NCBI GenBank assembly: GCA_031002005.1
Contig: JARYHS010008074.1
Coordinates: forward strand, 269,081,930-269,145,929
Direction of reading: 5' to 3'
DNA length: 64,000 nt
DNA from: Vandiemenella viatica
Taxonomy: Eukaryota > Arthropoda > Insecta > Orthoptera > Morabidae
Both the position numbers and the translations under genes were made by a program. Positions 11,054 to 23,018 of the stretch are shown piece by piece; positions within the stretch are counted from its first letter, which is position 1, and the number at the start of each line of letters is the position of its first letter. Below the pieces are notes generated by a model that ran no database searches, was not told the origin of the DNA, and worked only from the letters and a program-made list of their open reading frames with translations.

Positions 11054-12665
11054 TTGCGAATTTTTTATTACATCTTAAAATTTACTTCATCAGCAATTTC
11101 ATACTCAATTGCCAAAATGGCTAAATCATTAAATTATAAATTTCTTGGTTTTCGTAAATGCTTAGCAAGGCGTCGAATACGTACATCTCCCAAATTAAAT
11201 TTTAAAGGTTTTAATGCCTCTATCCTCTCTATCCTACTCTCCCATCTAGTGTCACTCCATATTTTCAAAGTTGAACCCTGAACATGCTTTAAAAGTATTG
11301 CCCATCGAAAAGTAGATGCCGAAAAGAATAAATATATTTTTTGGACCATGTTGAAGAAATTAGCGGCTTCCAAGGATCCTTTTGCCATTAATAACAAGAT
11401 TGAGAGAATGGCTACTACACGGAACATTGAATGCTCGCGAATTATATTATTTAATTCTAAATTGCACTCCTGTTTTATTGCGCCTCGTATTGGACCCGTT
11501 GTCAGTCCCTGTCCTCTGATATCCTGCAAATTTAAACACAAGTTATTAAGTTCTCCAACTATAATGTCAGACATTTGTTTTCCTGTGAATCTTTCGACTG
11601 GTAAGAAGCCTTAAAAGCTTTCATTAATTTTAATCTCAACATCAGGATTAAATTTATTGGTTGAAACATATCTGATTACAAGAGTAATTTGCTGTATCTT
11701 ACTAAAGTCAGGAGTACAGTTTAAAATTATGGAAAAATATTTGAATTTTTTTTTTAATTCATTAATAACATGAGAGTTTACACTTTGATGCAGCAGATCT
11801 GCTATCCCGGTTTGTATATTTTCCACAAGATATTGAGCTTTAGTATCTACTTTTTAGAGCACTCAACAGACGTGTTCTTCCATAATGGGATCGTATTCAG
11901 ACAGTAACTCAACTATTTTTAAGAAATTACCGGTATTATGCTCAAACAACTTGCCGCTTGTACCTTGAAAAACCAGTCAACTTTTACCAATCATTTGGTA
12001 ATTGCAACGATTCTTAGAAGCACCTCATTCCAATGATTTATTTCGGCATTAATAACTCTTTGAATCTACAGTTTTACAACAATTTAATCTTTTTTTGCCT
12101 GAATGTGATTTTTCGAAATTTCATGCTCTTTTAAAGTTTCGTCGAGGTGCTTCCAATTTTTAAAACCCTCTTTTGAGAGAGAACTAACTAAACAACTGAA
12201 AATTTTGCAACAGAAGCAGTAAACGCAGTTGCTAATCTCGCAATATTTGCTCTGCGTTGCTGAAAAATTCGTGCATAATATGTTGCGCTAAAACGTCGAT
12301 CTGTATCATTGGAAGTAAATTTGTAATTATGCAATAGTTTAGGTGGACCTTCCCTTACTAAAAAAGCTTCTTACAGCGTCTCATAAATTCTTGGCACAAA
12401 GTTTTAGAAACGCCTTCTGTGAGTCTCACGTTGGTGTCAGTTCCAGTTGGTTTACAAACTTCGTTCATTTGTTCGCTATTATTCTCTGACGATTCTATAC
12501 TTCATTTGTATCCCGACCTGATATTGGATTCTAAGATTTGTTTTGGTAAAACCCTGAATACAGTAAATTTTTTTAACGCGCCAGATTGATTCTGCCTTTA
12601 CGCTTCCTTTCCCAACCTTCTTTTTTGTACTGGTAACCAGATAGTTTTCTTTGACCGTCAGACAT
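11054..12665 (-). pseudogene. hAT transposase (DUF4371 / zinc-finger MYM1-like), degraded
   Basis: The likely start is at 12665, where one frame gives MSDGQRKLSGYQYKK, as in the N-termini of this family. Frame-broken pieces follow. The part at 11826-11611 has the FSIILNCTPDFSKIQQITL signature, matching the FSIILDxTPDVSHxEQM region of DUF4371. The frame 11574-11134 has LNLQDIRGQG, a MVQKIYLFFSAS motif and a SDTRWESRIE motif, all in family order. Frameshifts and stops separate the pieces, so no functional transposase can be made. The C-terminal dimerisation domain is not visible. Confidence 0.85.
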
Positions 12666-13552
12666 TTTGGAAGAGGCATGCACGTAACTCAAACAATGTA
12701 CACTATAAAATAATATAAAAAGTAAATATTTATCCTTGCTCTAAATAAGCTAAAACCATAACTAAGATAAATTATTCTCAGTCGATATAAAAAAATATTT
12801 ATGCACAACACAAAATATTTTCCATACCCTGTGAACATAAAGAAAGTCTAGTGTTACTACACAGTCAAAGCTTATTCGCGGATGATACTATCCGTAAATT
12901 TGCTGCAAATACAGAAACCGTGTATCAGAATGGCAATTTCTATAGGCTTGAACGGAATAGGTTCCAAGTTCACAAACAAAAAAATGATGTTGTGGAGTGA
13001 TTGTCGCGCAATGCACTTATTAAACCAACTGACAAAGTTATTCACATTCACTAAAATAGTTAATGAATTTTTTTTGTTGAGACGATTTACAAATGCAGCA
13101 ATTAGAGTATCTGTAAACCGCATTCGTATATATAATAAACATCATGGATTATTATATGTTAGCAGTTAGCATTCGAAATTAAATATACTAATGGTATGTG
13201 AAGTAACTAATCGGTAATCAGCAGCTGGTAATATTATTTATTAATGATTGTAACTACTGTCCCACACCCACTAAACTACAGTATTTTCACAAGCGATCAA
13301 AGCTAGCGTATGTGGTTCAAGTTTACGTCGCGATACACGACGATGATAATTTAGGATAAAATTGATTGTATCAATGCGCGTGTGATTGAGGCTTTGAATT
13401 TGTAGCGCCAATATTAGCGGAGATTATGGTTAGGTTGAGATTCAGCCTAGACCAATATGAAAACTGAACCTTTTTGTCACAGCCAATGGCACGAGGAATT
13501 TAGTTATTTAAACAACATTCATGAGCACTATGTCACCCGTTGTGATGACATG

Positions 13553-13650
13553 GTTTTTTGTTTTTTTTTTTTTGCTGTCGTCAGTCTTTAGATTGGTTTG
13601 ATGCAATCCTCCATCCCTTCCTATCCTGCGCTAACCTTTTCGTTTCATGT
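13553..13650 (-). mobile_element. Probable SINE tail fragment with poly(T)
   Basis: A T tract at 13553-13573 is followed by gctgtcgtcagtctttag, attggtttgatgca and cttcctatcctgcgctaacc. I recognise this string as a common insect SINE or LINE-tail sequence lying on the minus strand (the T tract being its A tail). No target duplication is clear. Confidence 0.4.
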
Positions 13651-14590
13651 ATCGCGACGTAAACTACTCCCGCGTATGTAATTTAACCCAACCAAAACAC
13701 TTACGATGCCTGTAATTTGTACAACAAATCTGTGAGGCTCGGATTACGAGAAGAAATTATTATGCAAATTATTCCACTTCGATTTCCAATAACTAAGATC
13801 CATATTGATTTGGTTCATCAATTCAATAAAATAAATACTCAGCATCTCCCGCCAAGCACTATCGATTCCATGTATTAGTTAGAGCCTAGCTGCAATTGCG
13901 AAAAACACTCCTATTCACCGCGTATAGTAACTTGTGGGCAGTATTACGTCGGAATCAGTGCAGGTAGCCGAGGGCAGGTGTAACAGCCCCCACCTACTGG
14001 GCTTCTGTTGTATGCTTTTGTCGTTGTGCGCTTATGTCGTATATCCAACTAAACAACAGTTTAATCATAGATGTACTTACCTTTAGAAATTATGAAATCC
14101 TGAAGTAAATTTTATGACCTACCACTTATCACTAATAACGTAATAGTAAGACTAATGCTGTTGTATAATGAAACCACTTTTGTAATTAGCAATAATAAGC
14201 AAATTGAGACAACAACGCGTTCTACTCGCGTGCTAAGGCCCAATTCACACAGAAGAGACGTGGCGCGGACTTCGGGCTGAGACATGACGCGGACGCGGCG
14301 CATTTTGAAGTTGCTCCTACGGGTATGGCGGAATTCACACAGAGGCGGCGAAGCAACGACGCGCCCCTTTGAGGTCCGCGCCCCGTCTCTTCGAAGTCTC
14401 TAGGGGTACGCCCAAATAGCTAAGAACTGTAAGTTTTTAACGAACGAAAAAATCGGCATGTGGATTTTTTTACTAATTGGGTATTTAATTCATTAATATT
14501 ATTAATATTTTTCTCACACTTACAGCCGAAATGGCGCCCCTAAATTTTAGCGCCCCGGTTTGCCCCCCCCTCCCCCTAGAGCGGGCCCTG

Positions 14591-16375
14591 GTAGTGTAAA
14601 CAGACAATCAGCATATGTTATTACTTTGCACATAAAAGGCTAGCCTTATTGTAAACAAGTGTTGGAAGACAAATTTAAACGGGTCAAGCTTACATCGCGA
14701 TACAGTGAATACGGTATTCTCCATGCTTTCCAGTTCAGTTTACACTGAAAGTGTGCGATGAAATTAATTGTGATAATTTATGCTGTGCGAACTACGAAAT
14801 GTGATGAAGCAAACGTTGTTACCCGAAATGTAGTTCGCGATGCATTTAATGTGTTTAGGTGTCTACATAGATTTATTTTGTAGCGGCAATAGAGGGTTGT
14901 AAGACCCAAAGCTGACACCGGGGTTGTAGTATCGCCTTGGTGACTTAACTAACAGATCACGTGGATGGAAAGTTCTGTGGAATTTTCATAAAACAATTTG
15001 AATTTGACCATGTAGCCTAGTAGAAACTCAACTTAAATGCTTGAAGGTCGCACTAGATCTGTTTCTAAACCACAAATCTAGAAAAGGTTCTCAGTCTACG
15101 AAATTACAACAGTTCACTTCAGGAGAATTTAAAGTTTTATTTTCAGAGTCACATTTACTAAAATGCAATAAACAGTTGAGTAGGCAAATGGAATACTCGT
15201 TTCCAAAATATTGCATATTGTGGAGAGAAATTACCAACCGAAAACACCTTTTCAGAATTTCACTCACAGACATTATTCTCGCAGGCCATCACACCAAAGT
15301 ACCAACATGGCCGACTCGGTAGCGCCAACTTTTAACCGTCTTCCTACCCGCTCCGATAGAAGACTTGCGCAGGTTAACTTAACATAGCACTCCACGGAAA
15401 AAGACAAGACGAAACCGAAAGAAAGAAAAGACTACATATTATTAAAGTTACTACTTTGGACATCACTGAGAAAATCATGCGCGGAGTTGAGCGATTACTT
15501 TCCAGCGTACGAGTGAGACAATCTGTGCTTGCTGCAAGGTCTTTTATAGACTTCTCCGAGCCTGTGACCTTGGCGAATCTTTCTTTAATTAATATCTCCA
15601 AAAGCAGATAATGGTTTAACTTGAAATTTTCACAGGGACTTTCTATTGCCATGTTCTATCTGTTTTAATTTAATTTAACATTCCAAAGGGTTTCTATAGT
15701 CTTAAAACTAAAATCATCACATGACCAACTTGGAGGAATTTTTACGCGCTTCAGCAACAATCAGCGACAATCTATTTTTCAAAAACTTAATTACCAGACA
15801 AATGTTTAAACTTTTTACCGAAACCATTATATGTTCGTAATCGTCTTAATTAGGGCTATCTACTAATATAAATTTCAAATTTTTATTCCTTTTAGTTAAA
15901 AAGTTCATTTTTTCTCTTAATTAAAACTTCTAATTAGACTTTGTCAAATTATTTAATTTTACTACCAAAATATCGGGGACAATGCTGACTATAGCTGGTG
16001 ATAAAAGTTCAGCTGTAGCTTTACGCGATTCAAAGATATTTCAAATCTTAGATTTTTACCTTTCCAATCGCGTGTTTCAAAACGTGAACAAACCGGAATA
16101 TCTCTTAAAATAAACATTTCCCGATATGATAAATATACTTTAAAATGATATTTATGGTGAATTGTCCCTGTGGGAAAGATTACAGGAAAATTCCTTAAAG
16201 TTGACAACTACTCTTCTCGATATCGGCAACTTTACAATTGATCTATAGAATATTTTACTGCTGGGGGTAGCTACTGGTAATGCTTTTGGTGAACTAAAAG
16301 GTACTTTACAGGGTCTATTACTGGAAATGTGGGTAGGCTGAAATGCAGCTTATACCAGAAGATATAAACAATTTA
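14591..16375. other. No supported gene
   Basis: Moderately AT-rich. The open frame 15041-15322 (93 codons) begins plausibly but has no motif I recognise and no splice or promoter context. The opposite-strand frame 15374-15652 is likewise unsupported. No clear repeat family was seen. Confidence 0.5.
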
Positions 16376-17685
16376 TTTAGTACTAGGAGATACCCGTGAC
16401 TTCGTACGCGTAGATTAAGAGTTTCTTTGCCAGAATTGAATATAGATCTTGTTGGTAATGAAGGATTGGTCCCAAACAACCCAGATTATGCATAATATGA
16501 CAGGAAAGTTATCACTATATATTCTACCATCGAACCTGTCTCTTAAAGAGAATCAATTTCCAACATTTTAAAAACAGAAAACAAACAAAGGTGAGGGATG
16601 TGGGGAGGGGGGGGGAGGTTGTTAACTAAGTGCAGCTTTATTTCAGCTTGGTCTTTCCTTCTTTCTTCAGCATGAGCATCCGATTCTTTGGAACTAAAAA
16701 CTTTAGTTGCTCGAGCTCTGCTAGAGCTACAACTTAGGCCAGTTTACGCCTGCACGGCATGCCAAAAAAGAAGGCAAGATAAACTGGTGTCAGAAACATT
16801 TAAGGCAGACACAAAGTAATAGAACAGAGAAAATCGACATCTATACTAAATAATACATTTTTTCTCAAAACGAAATTTACTAACATATTATACACTAACA
16901 TAATACGCGAGAAGCACAGCTTGAGCAAGCGACGTAACATTACAGACTAACACACACATCGGTTCTCTGTCACCATTCGATAATTCCTCAAAATTTCGTG
17001 ACTACAAATGTTAATCATGCCGAAAAAAAAAATTGTCCTGTGCAATCCCAACAGATTTTCTTGTCAAATTCCGTCAATATCGGTATAGGCATTTAGTCGT
17101 CAAAACATAACAAAAGACAGAGACTTACTTGCGCATTTATGGTATTATTACTGCAGATCACACACACATTGACTGCGAATCACCCCTGAGGGATCAATAT
17201 AATGCAAAAAAGTTTACACCTATGACATTGCAAGACAACCTAAGATTTTCCTCGCATTGCACCCTAACTTTGTGATATCTTACAGTTTAACATTCAATCC
17301 GAGTAACCGACGGCCCAGGCGTGACTCTTACGATCAAAAACAATTTTTTAAATCTTAGCCTCCATGGAGATTTGAACCAGAGACCAAGACTCAAACATTA
17401 GTAAACTAGCGCTTTAACCATCGAGCTAACCGACGGCTACACGGAAAAACAGTACAGAGACCTCCACATTCAACGCGTCTGTCTATCGCCGTTCAGCAAT
17501 TTTTCGATATTGTAAGACAACATGTATTATTTATACAGATAATTTTTTCAACTAAATGTAGACAATATTTTTCCTCCTTGTTTCAAAGGAAAAGTGTGCA
17601 AAGTTTCATCGAGATCGGATAAAAACTGTGGATTTGTATGAAGAACAAACAACAACATACATACATACATCTTTATATATATAGA
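16376..17685 (+). mobile_element. Possible non-autonomous element beginning gatacccgtgacttcg
   Basis: The left edge carries gatacccgtgacttcgtacg, and the right edge ends in repeated acatacatacat followed by tttatatatatagatta. I recall this pairing from abundant arthropod non-autonomous repeats, often RTE- or Helitron-linked. The sequence straight after it, gttgttag, also follows a similar TA tract near 2225. A tRNA-like piece is embedded at 17350-17440. Borders are inferred from those two signatures only, and no target duplication could be fixed. Confidence 0.4.
17350..17440 (-). mobile_element. tRNA-derived SINE head, distinct from family A
   Basis: The minus strand reads gttagctcgatggttaaagc, an A-box match, then about 40 bp later ggttcaaatctcc, a B-box match. 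This resembles the D and T arms of a tRNA, but the acceptor ends do not pair, so it is a SINE head or tRNA pseudogene rather than a working tRNA. Confidence 0.6.
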
Positions 17686-17689
17686 TTAG

Positions 17690-18650
17690 TTGTTAGTAAT
17701 TTCATGAGTACCATGTTACTGAATACGTGTATCGCGATGTAAACTATTCCCATTTAAGCTTCTGAGACAACGTATCTTGAGAACTAATCGAGATATCGAA
17801 AATTTTTATTCTTTACTTTTATTTGTCTCGTCGTGTTACATAAGAATGTATCATCAAATTTGAGAATATTTTTCTTTTGAATTTCAACCCAAAGCACTTA
17901 ACTTTTGAGACAGTATATCTCGAGAACTAAGCGGGATATCAAAAATGTTATTCTTCATTTTTGATTTGTCTCGTCGATTTAGATAATAATCTATCATCAA
18001 ACTACTGTGCCACAGCTGTCGTATGATTTCCCTTGTGGTGTTTCTGCCTATTTCCTGTTTTTCTACGGCCATCCAATATGGCGACCTCCTCACCCCACTT
18101 CTCTCTACCCGGCTTCATTCTAGTGCGTGGTGAAGGTCCTTTGCATCGCCTCCATTATCTTCCTTCCTCCATGATCTCGTCGAGTTACAGAAGAATCCAT
18201 CACCAAATTTGACTTTGGCAAATTTTCTTCTGTTCCAGGACGCATTTCGCCTTAACCACCAGAGACAATATACTAATACCCCCTCACTTATGAGTTAGTA
18301 TATCTCGAGAACAAAGCGAGATATCAAAACAATTTATTTCTCACTTTCGATTTGTCTCATCGAGTTACATAAGAATCTGTCATCAAATTGCACCGTCACA
18401 GTTGTAGAATTCCCCGGATTCCAACCTAAATACAAGCGGTAGTAACAAAACAAAATACCCATTGCGCATGTCCAGCGTGTAGTTCCTTGTGGTTAGGGCT
18501 ATTTTTTTTTTTTTTTTTTTTTGGGAAGGTTACTTCTGGTCAAAGCAGCATTTCAATCCCACTTTTGAGGTAGTATATCTCGAAAACTAAGCGAATTATA
18601 TTAAAAAAAAAAAAAAAAGAACCAACTATATTCCTCACTTTCGATTTGTA
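17690..18650 (+). repeat. Second array of the ~145-bp palindromic repeat
   Basis: Cores near 17769, 17911, 18299 and 18573 match tctcgagaactaagcg. The longer companion segment (gccacagctgtcgtatg to the ctacccggcttcattc region, 18000-18130) corresponds to 3010-3130 in the same order and orientation. Its left edge carries gtgtatcgcgatgtaaact, also seen at 52825. Poly(T) and poly(A) runs at 18506-18522 and 18600-18618 interrupt it. Confidence 0.75.
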
Positions 18651-18799
18651 TCGTTTAGTTACGATCATCATAGAATCCCTTATTGCAGTGATTCTTTGAG
18701 ATTTTTTTTTTTTTTTTTTTTTTTTTTACATGTATTTAGACGGCTATTTCTGCGACGGTAATTTGGTACCGGTGTATGCATTTCTCTATGACTAATGAC

Positions 18800-19245
18800 G
18801 AAAGACCATAGATTATTTACTTTAACCTATTCCAGTTGGAATCCAGATTCCTACAGAACTTCTAAAATCGTGAGAGGAAGAATTCAATCTGATATCAGAA
18901 AGTTATAAAATAGGAGAAATTTCCCACTGATTTTATAAAAATACCTGTATCATCAACACACTTCCAAAGAAAGCACAAGCCGACAAATGTGAGAATTATC
19001 GCACCATAAGTCTAACATCACATGCTTCAAATTTCTAAACAGAATAACTTAGGTTTCGAATGGAAAGGGCAGTAAAAGAGATAACAGGTGAAGACTAATT
19101 TGGGTTTAGGAAAAACCGCGGTGCAAAGAAAGAAATTTTGGCTTTAATGGCGTTTGTTGCTGTTGAAAAAGCTTTTAATAATGTTAAGTGGAACAAGATG
19201 TTCGAAATTTTAAAGAAGTTATGTCTAAAATATCGAAATATGTGT
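18800..19245 (+). pseudogene. Non-LTR retrotransposon reverse transcriptase fragment
   Basis: Broken frames contain LPKKAQADKCENYRTISLTS, an RT domain-1-type motif, then FGFRKNRGAKKEILALM and VEKAFNNVKWNKMFEIL, the region holding the first RT catalytic Asp (here replaced in the relic). An internal deletion joins the last two motifs. The piece lacks endonuclease and C-terminus and lies between the palindromic array and the satellite. The fragment at 49083-49680 could be the C-terminal end of the same broad family. Confidence 0.75.
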
Positions 19246-19259
19246 GTGTCCCAATAATT

Positions 19260-19647
19260 CACTTTTTCAGCCACCACTACCTATGTACACACATCACTGA
19301 TGTTTGTTTGTGGTAGTAGCATGAAGTTTCCTGTCAAGTACAGCGTTGGCCGAATGCCGGTAGCTGTGGCGATGTGGGAGATAAGTAATCAATGTAGGGC
19401 ATTTTCATATTTTGACCAAAGACTTATATGTCATTATATTCTCTTTCCTGCCAAAAACTACATAGCGCAGACCATTGGTGTTTGTGTGTGGTAGTAACAT
19501 ATAGTCATCAATCGTGCACAACGTTGGCCGAATTTCAGTAGCTGTTGAGGGTGTTGGAGATATGGTGGTTGAAAGTGGTAGCTCAAGGATATTTTAATAT
19601 TTCGCAAAAGACATGTGTTTCCCTATATTTAACTTTGCTGCCACAAC
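19260..19647 (-). repeat. 368-bp satellite, reverse orientation, segment 1
   Basis: Diverged copies of the satellite at 1-2200, read in reverse: strings such as acgttggccgaatttcag, gatatggtggttgaaagtgg and tgtgtttccctatattt recur in the right order. It is cut at 19648 by a mariner insertion. Confidence 0.8.
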
Positions 19648-19649
19648 TA

Positions 19650-20939
19650 CGAGGGTGGCCCAGAAACTAATGCACCACATTTTTTGTCTCAGCCCCAACA
19701 ATGGTACGAATGTGAAACTTTAGATATGAATTCTTTGAAGTTTCCAGAGTGCGCGCCCAAAGTTTCCGTTTATTCCGACAGACAGCGTACTTGCAACAAT
19801 GGTTCAAAATAGCGTCTGTGAGTGATGTACGATATAAGCAGCGTGTAGTCATTGAATTTCTCACCGCGGATCAAGAAACGGTTGGAAACATTCACAAATG
19901 TTTATGTGTAGTTTATGGAACATCAGCAGTCGATAGAAGTACGGTTAGTCGCTGGGCACAGAGGATGAGGCCATCTGAAAGCGGTTTTGCAGAGCTCCAA
20001 GATTTGCAACGGTCGGGAAGGCCACCCACTGCTGTAACACCTGACAAGATTCAACGTGCTGATGTGGTGCGAGGACAGACGTCAGTTGGTGCGGGAGCTG
20101 TTAATCAGCAAACGAAGTGTGGGTGTAATCGTCAGTGCGCAAAAAAGTGTTCAAGATTGGTTCCGCACCGTCTTACGGAGAAACACAAAACTCTCATAAA
20201 AAACATTTCTTCTGAGTTGCTGCAACGTTCTGAAGCTGAGGGTGACAGGAGACGAAATCTGGTTCACCATTTTGAGCCCGAAAACAAAAACGGCAATTGA
20301 TGGAATGGCGCCGTGCTGACTCTCCACAGAAGAAAAATTCAAAGCAACTGCTTCCGCTGGTAACGTCATGATCACTGTGTTTCGGGGACTGTGATGGTGT
20401 CATACTCATTGATGTGATGCCGAGAGGCACCACCATTAATTCTGGGGCATATGTGAACACCCATTAACCAAACTCAAGAAGCGCTTCCAGCGACTTGGAC
20501 GCTATAACAACCCGCAATTGTTTGCTTCAATATGATAACACACGACCTCACACAAATTTGAGGACGTTTGGAAATAAATCACCAAACAAGGGTTGGACGG
20601 TGTTACCCCATTCCACCCTACAGCCCTGACCTAGCTCACTCAGACTTTCACTTGTTTGGGCAATTGAAGAACGCCAGACGTGGGAGAAATTTTGAGGGTG
20701 ACTAAGTGGTGATTCGCAATGTGAAGAAATGGCTTCGTGAACACAACGAGGAGTGGTACCGCCAGGGCATACTCGCTCTTCTGTCCTCGCTGGAGGAAGG
20801 CCATAGGACGGGAAAGAGATTACGTGGAAAAATAGGGAGTGTAGAAGAAATATTATTCTTTCTTGTGTATAAGTTTCATTGTGTACAGGAAAAAAATGTT
20901 GAAGAAAAAATATGTGCATTACTTTCTGGGCCACCCTCG
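19650..20939 (+). mobile_element. Mariner element 1, 1290 bp
   Basis: The ends are inverted repeats of about 26 bp, cgagggtggcccagaaac at the left and its near-perfect complement at the right, each bordered by TA (19648-19649 and 20940-20941). Length and TA duplication are typical of mariner. The element interrupts a satellite monomer: the surrounding ccacaacta...cataaccc sequence continues the satellite on both sides. Confidence 0.93.
19749..20705 (+). pseudogene. Mariner transposase, frameshifted
   Basis: The N-terminal paired-type HTH region is readable: VVIEFLTADQETVGNIHK, then STVSRWAQRM and LQRSGRPPTAVT. The frame then breaks near 20230, and later pieces in other frames give GVILIDVMPRGTTIN, LLQYDNTRPH with one catalytic Asp near 20533, and a PPYSPDLAHSDFH-type box with the last catalytic Asp. 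So the D..D34D framework is recognisable, but at least three frame breaks destroy the ORF. The 20706-20975 frame overlaps the degenerate C-terminus in a wrong phase. Confidence 0.88.
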
Positions 20940-20941
20940 TA

Positions 20942-21416
20942 CATAACCCAGATCACTGATGATTGTATTTGGTAGCATCGAGTCTCCCATCGTGCACTAT
21001 GGTGGTTGCATGTCGGTAGCTATCGGGGGTTGAAAGTCGTCGACCTTAGGCACTTTCGTATTTCGTCCAAAGACGTGTGTGTCCCTATGTTTCACTTTTC
21101 AGCCACAACTATCTAGCGCATACCACATGAGTAGTAGTAGCATATAGTCACCAATCGTGCAAAAAGTTGGCCGAATTCGGAAGCAGTGGGCGTGTGGTAG
21201 ATATGGTGGTTGAAAGTGGTCGAACAAGGAAATTTTCATATTTTGACCAAAGACACGTGTGTCCCTATATTTCACTTGCAGCCATAACAACCAAGGGCTT
21301 TTGTGTGTGGTAGTAGCCTGAAGTCTTCTATCTAGCATTATGGTGATTTCATGTCAGTAGCTGTGGGGATGTGTTAGATATGGTGTTTGAATGTGGGGGA
21401 CCTTATATAAACTAGA
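20942..21416 (-). repeat. 368-bp satellite, reverse orientation, segment 2
   Basis: Continues the satellite after mariner 1, with the same motif order (gtgcactatggtggttg, aaagtggtcgaac, gtgtgtccctatatttcact). Slightly more than one monomer is present before mariner 2. Confidence 0.8.
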
Positions 21417-21418
21417 TA

Positions 21419-22716
21419 AGAGAGGCTACCTAAAAAACTGTAATTATTTTTTAAAAGCTACATGTTTTCAATTTTTTTACAAAATAACCTTATCTCCTTC
21501 AAAATACACTCCATTACAATTAATACATTTGTCCCACCGATGTTTCCACTGTTCGAAACATTTCCTGTAGTCATCTTTAGAAATTATCGACAGCTCCTTG
21601 TTCATTTCTTTCTTCACCTCTTCAATTTTGTCAAATCGGTGTCCTTTCATGCCCCTTTTCATGAATGGAAGTAAGAAAAAGTCGCACGGAGCCAGGTCAG
21701 GCGAGTAAAGTACGTGGGACCACGGAACCATGTCATTTTTAGCAAAAAAACCCCAAAAAAACTGCCTAACAGAGACAGCAGGTGCATTGTCGTGGAGAAA
21801 GAACCAGTCTCCTGTCTTCCACAAATCGGCTCTTTTTGATGAAAGCTGTTACGTAATCTGTTTAGAAACTTCCAAATAAAAGGTTTGATTGACGGTCTGA
21901 TGTGAGGGAACAAACGCTGAATTAACTACGCCCTTGGCATTAAAATAAGCAAATGATCATTATTTTTATGTTTGATTTGACGACATTTTTTGGACGGCGT
22001 GACAATGGCGTCTTCCATTGGCTTGACTATGGCTTTGTTTCTGGGTCGTAACCATAGCACCATGAATCATCACCAGTAATGGCATTTGACAGATTATCTG
22101 GATCAATTTCAAGTTGTTTCAAAGCACGACATGTTTCAAATCGACGTTCTTTTTTATTGTCAGTCAGAGCCCGAGGAACAAACTTGGCACAAACCCTTTT
22201 CATTCCCAAATCTTCGTTTAAAATTCGCTGAACCGAACTCCAAAGTAACCCACTAATCTCTCACAGTTCATCAAGTGTCTGTCGTCGGTCGGAGAGCACA
22301 AACTCTCGAATTTTTTCAACATTTTCGTTGATTCAGGCAGCTGATGGACGTCAAGAACGTGGTTTGTCATCAATCGACATGTCGCCATTTTTAAACCGAG
22401 CGAATCACTCGTACACTTGAGTTTTTCCTATAGCGACATCTTTATAAACTGTTTTGAACGTTAATTCAGTTTCCGCAGCATTTATACTGAATAGATTTTT
22501 TTTTACAGCTGCACGATATTCACTTATACTTGCCATCATCAAAAACTAAACAATAACAAAACAGCGCTAGCAAAAACAAACACTGCAGATTAACAGAAAA
22601 CTCAGATTGCACTGAACTGACAATGAGTTGTGCTATAACGCCTAGTGGTAGAAATGTGTACAACACAAGCTCCACCCACAGCAATGCCATTCTGGTTATT
22701 TTTGGGTATCCCCTCG
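21419..22716 (-). mobile_element. Mariner element 2, 1298 bp, different family from element 1
   Basis: Terminal inverted repeats are imperfect: agagaggctacctaaaaa at the left against the complement of tttttgggtatcccctcg at the right (14 of 18 match). TA lies outside both ends (21417-21418, 22717-22718). The transposase runs on the minus strand. Outside the element the satellite resumes with tgtgtgtccctatatttcac. Confidence 0.9.
21477..22536 (-). pseudogene. Mariner transposase (D..D34D type), nearly full length but broken
   Basis: The start at 22536 gives MASISEYRAA-like sequence, and a frame to 21477 would be about 350 codons, the normal mariner length. Minus-strand pieces include KRVCAKFVPRALTDNKKE, ITGDDSWCYGYDPE with the first catalytic Asp, LHDNAPAVSVRQFF with the second, and YSPDLAPCDFF with the third. 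Stops and shifts around 21830-22020 and upstream of 22209 break it. The catalytic triad residues are all still present. Confidence 0.9.
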
Positions 22717-22718
22717 TA

Positions 22719-23018
22719 TGTGTGTCCCTATATTTCACTGCACAGCTCAAACTACCCAGTGCTGTCCTCTGGTGACCTTGTGTGATATTAACCTCATGTC
22801 TCCCAACGTGCACCATGGTGATGTCATATCGGTAACGATGGGGGTGTGGGAGATATAGTGGTTAAAATTGGTCGACGGAGGTCATCTTCACATTTCAACC
22901 AAAGACATGTGTGTCCCTATATTTCACTTTGCAGCTACGAATACCCTGCGCAGATCACTGTCTTTTGTATGTAGCTTCGAGTCTCCCATCCCGCACTATG
23001 GAAGTTATATGTCGCTAG
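22719..23018 (-). repeat. 368-bp satellite, reverse orientation, segment 3
   Basis: Satellite motifs continue after mariner 2 (accatggtgatgtcatatcg, gggggtgtgggagatatag, gtccctatatttcactttgc) until gtcgctag at 23018, where a hAT-type end begins in mid-monomer. Confidence 0.78.

Larger units (their letters stand above)
10688..14590 (-). mobile_element. hAT element, 3.9 kb, ZMYM1/DUF4371-type transposase
   Basis: Perfect 15-bp terminal inverted repeats, cagggcccgctctag, lie at 10688 and (complement) end at 14590. They are flanked by gtagtgt on both sides (8-bp duplication with one ambiguous base), diagnostic of hAT. The transposase remnant runs on the minus strand. Its 5' side, 12.7-14.5 kb, is unusually long and carries later insertions: a T-tailed SINE-like piece at 13553-13650 and patches of a gtatcgcgacgtaaac repeat near 13320, 13660 and 14690. 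The element is dead but its borders are clear. Confidence 0.88.

Noticed and set aside
12872..13169. Overlapping 83-95 codon frames inside the hAT element
   Set aside because: Both strands open, no motif, located in the AT-rich non-coding part of the element.
15041..15322. 93-codon plus-strand frame
   Set aside because: Plausible length but no motif, promoter or splice context; the opposite strand is equally open.
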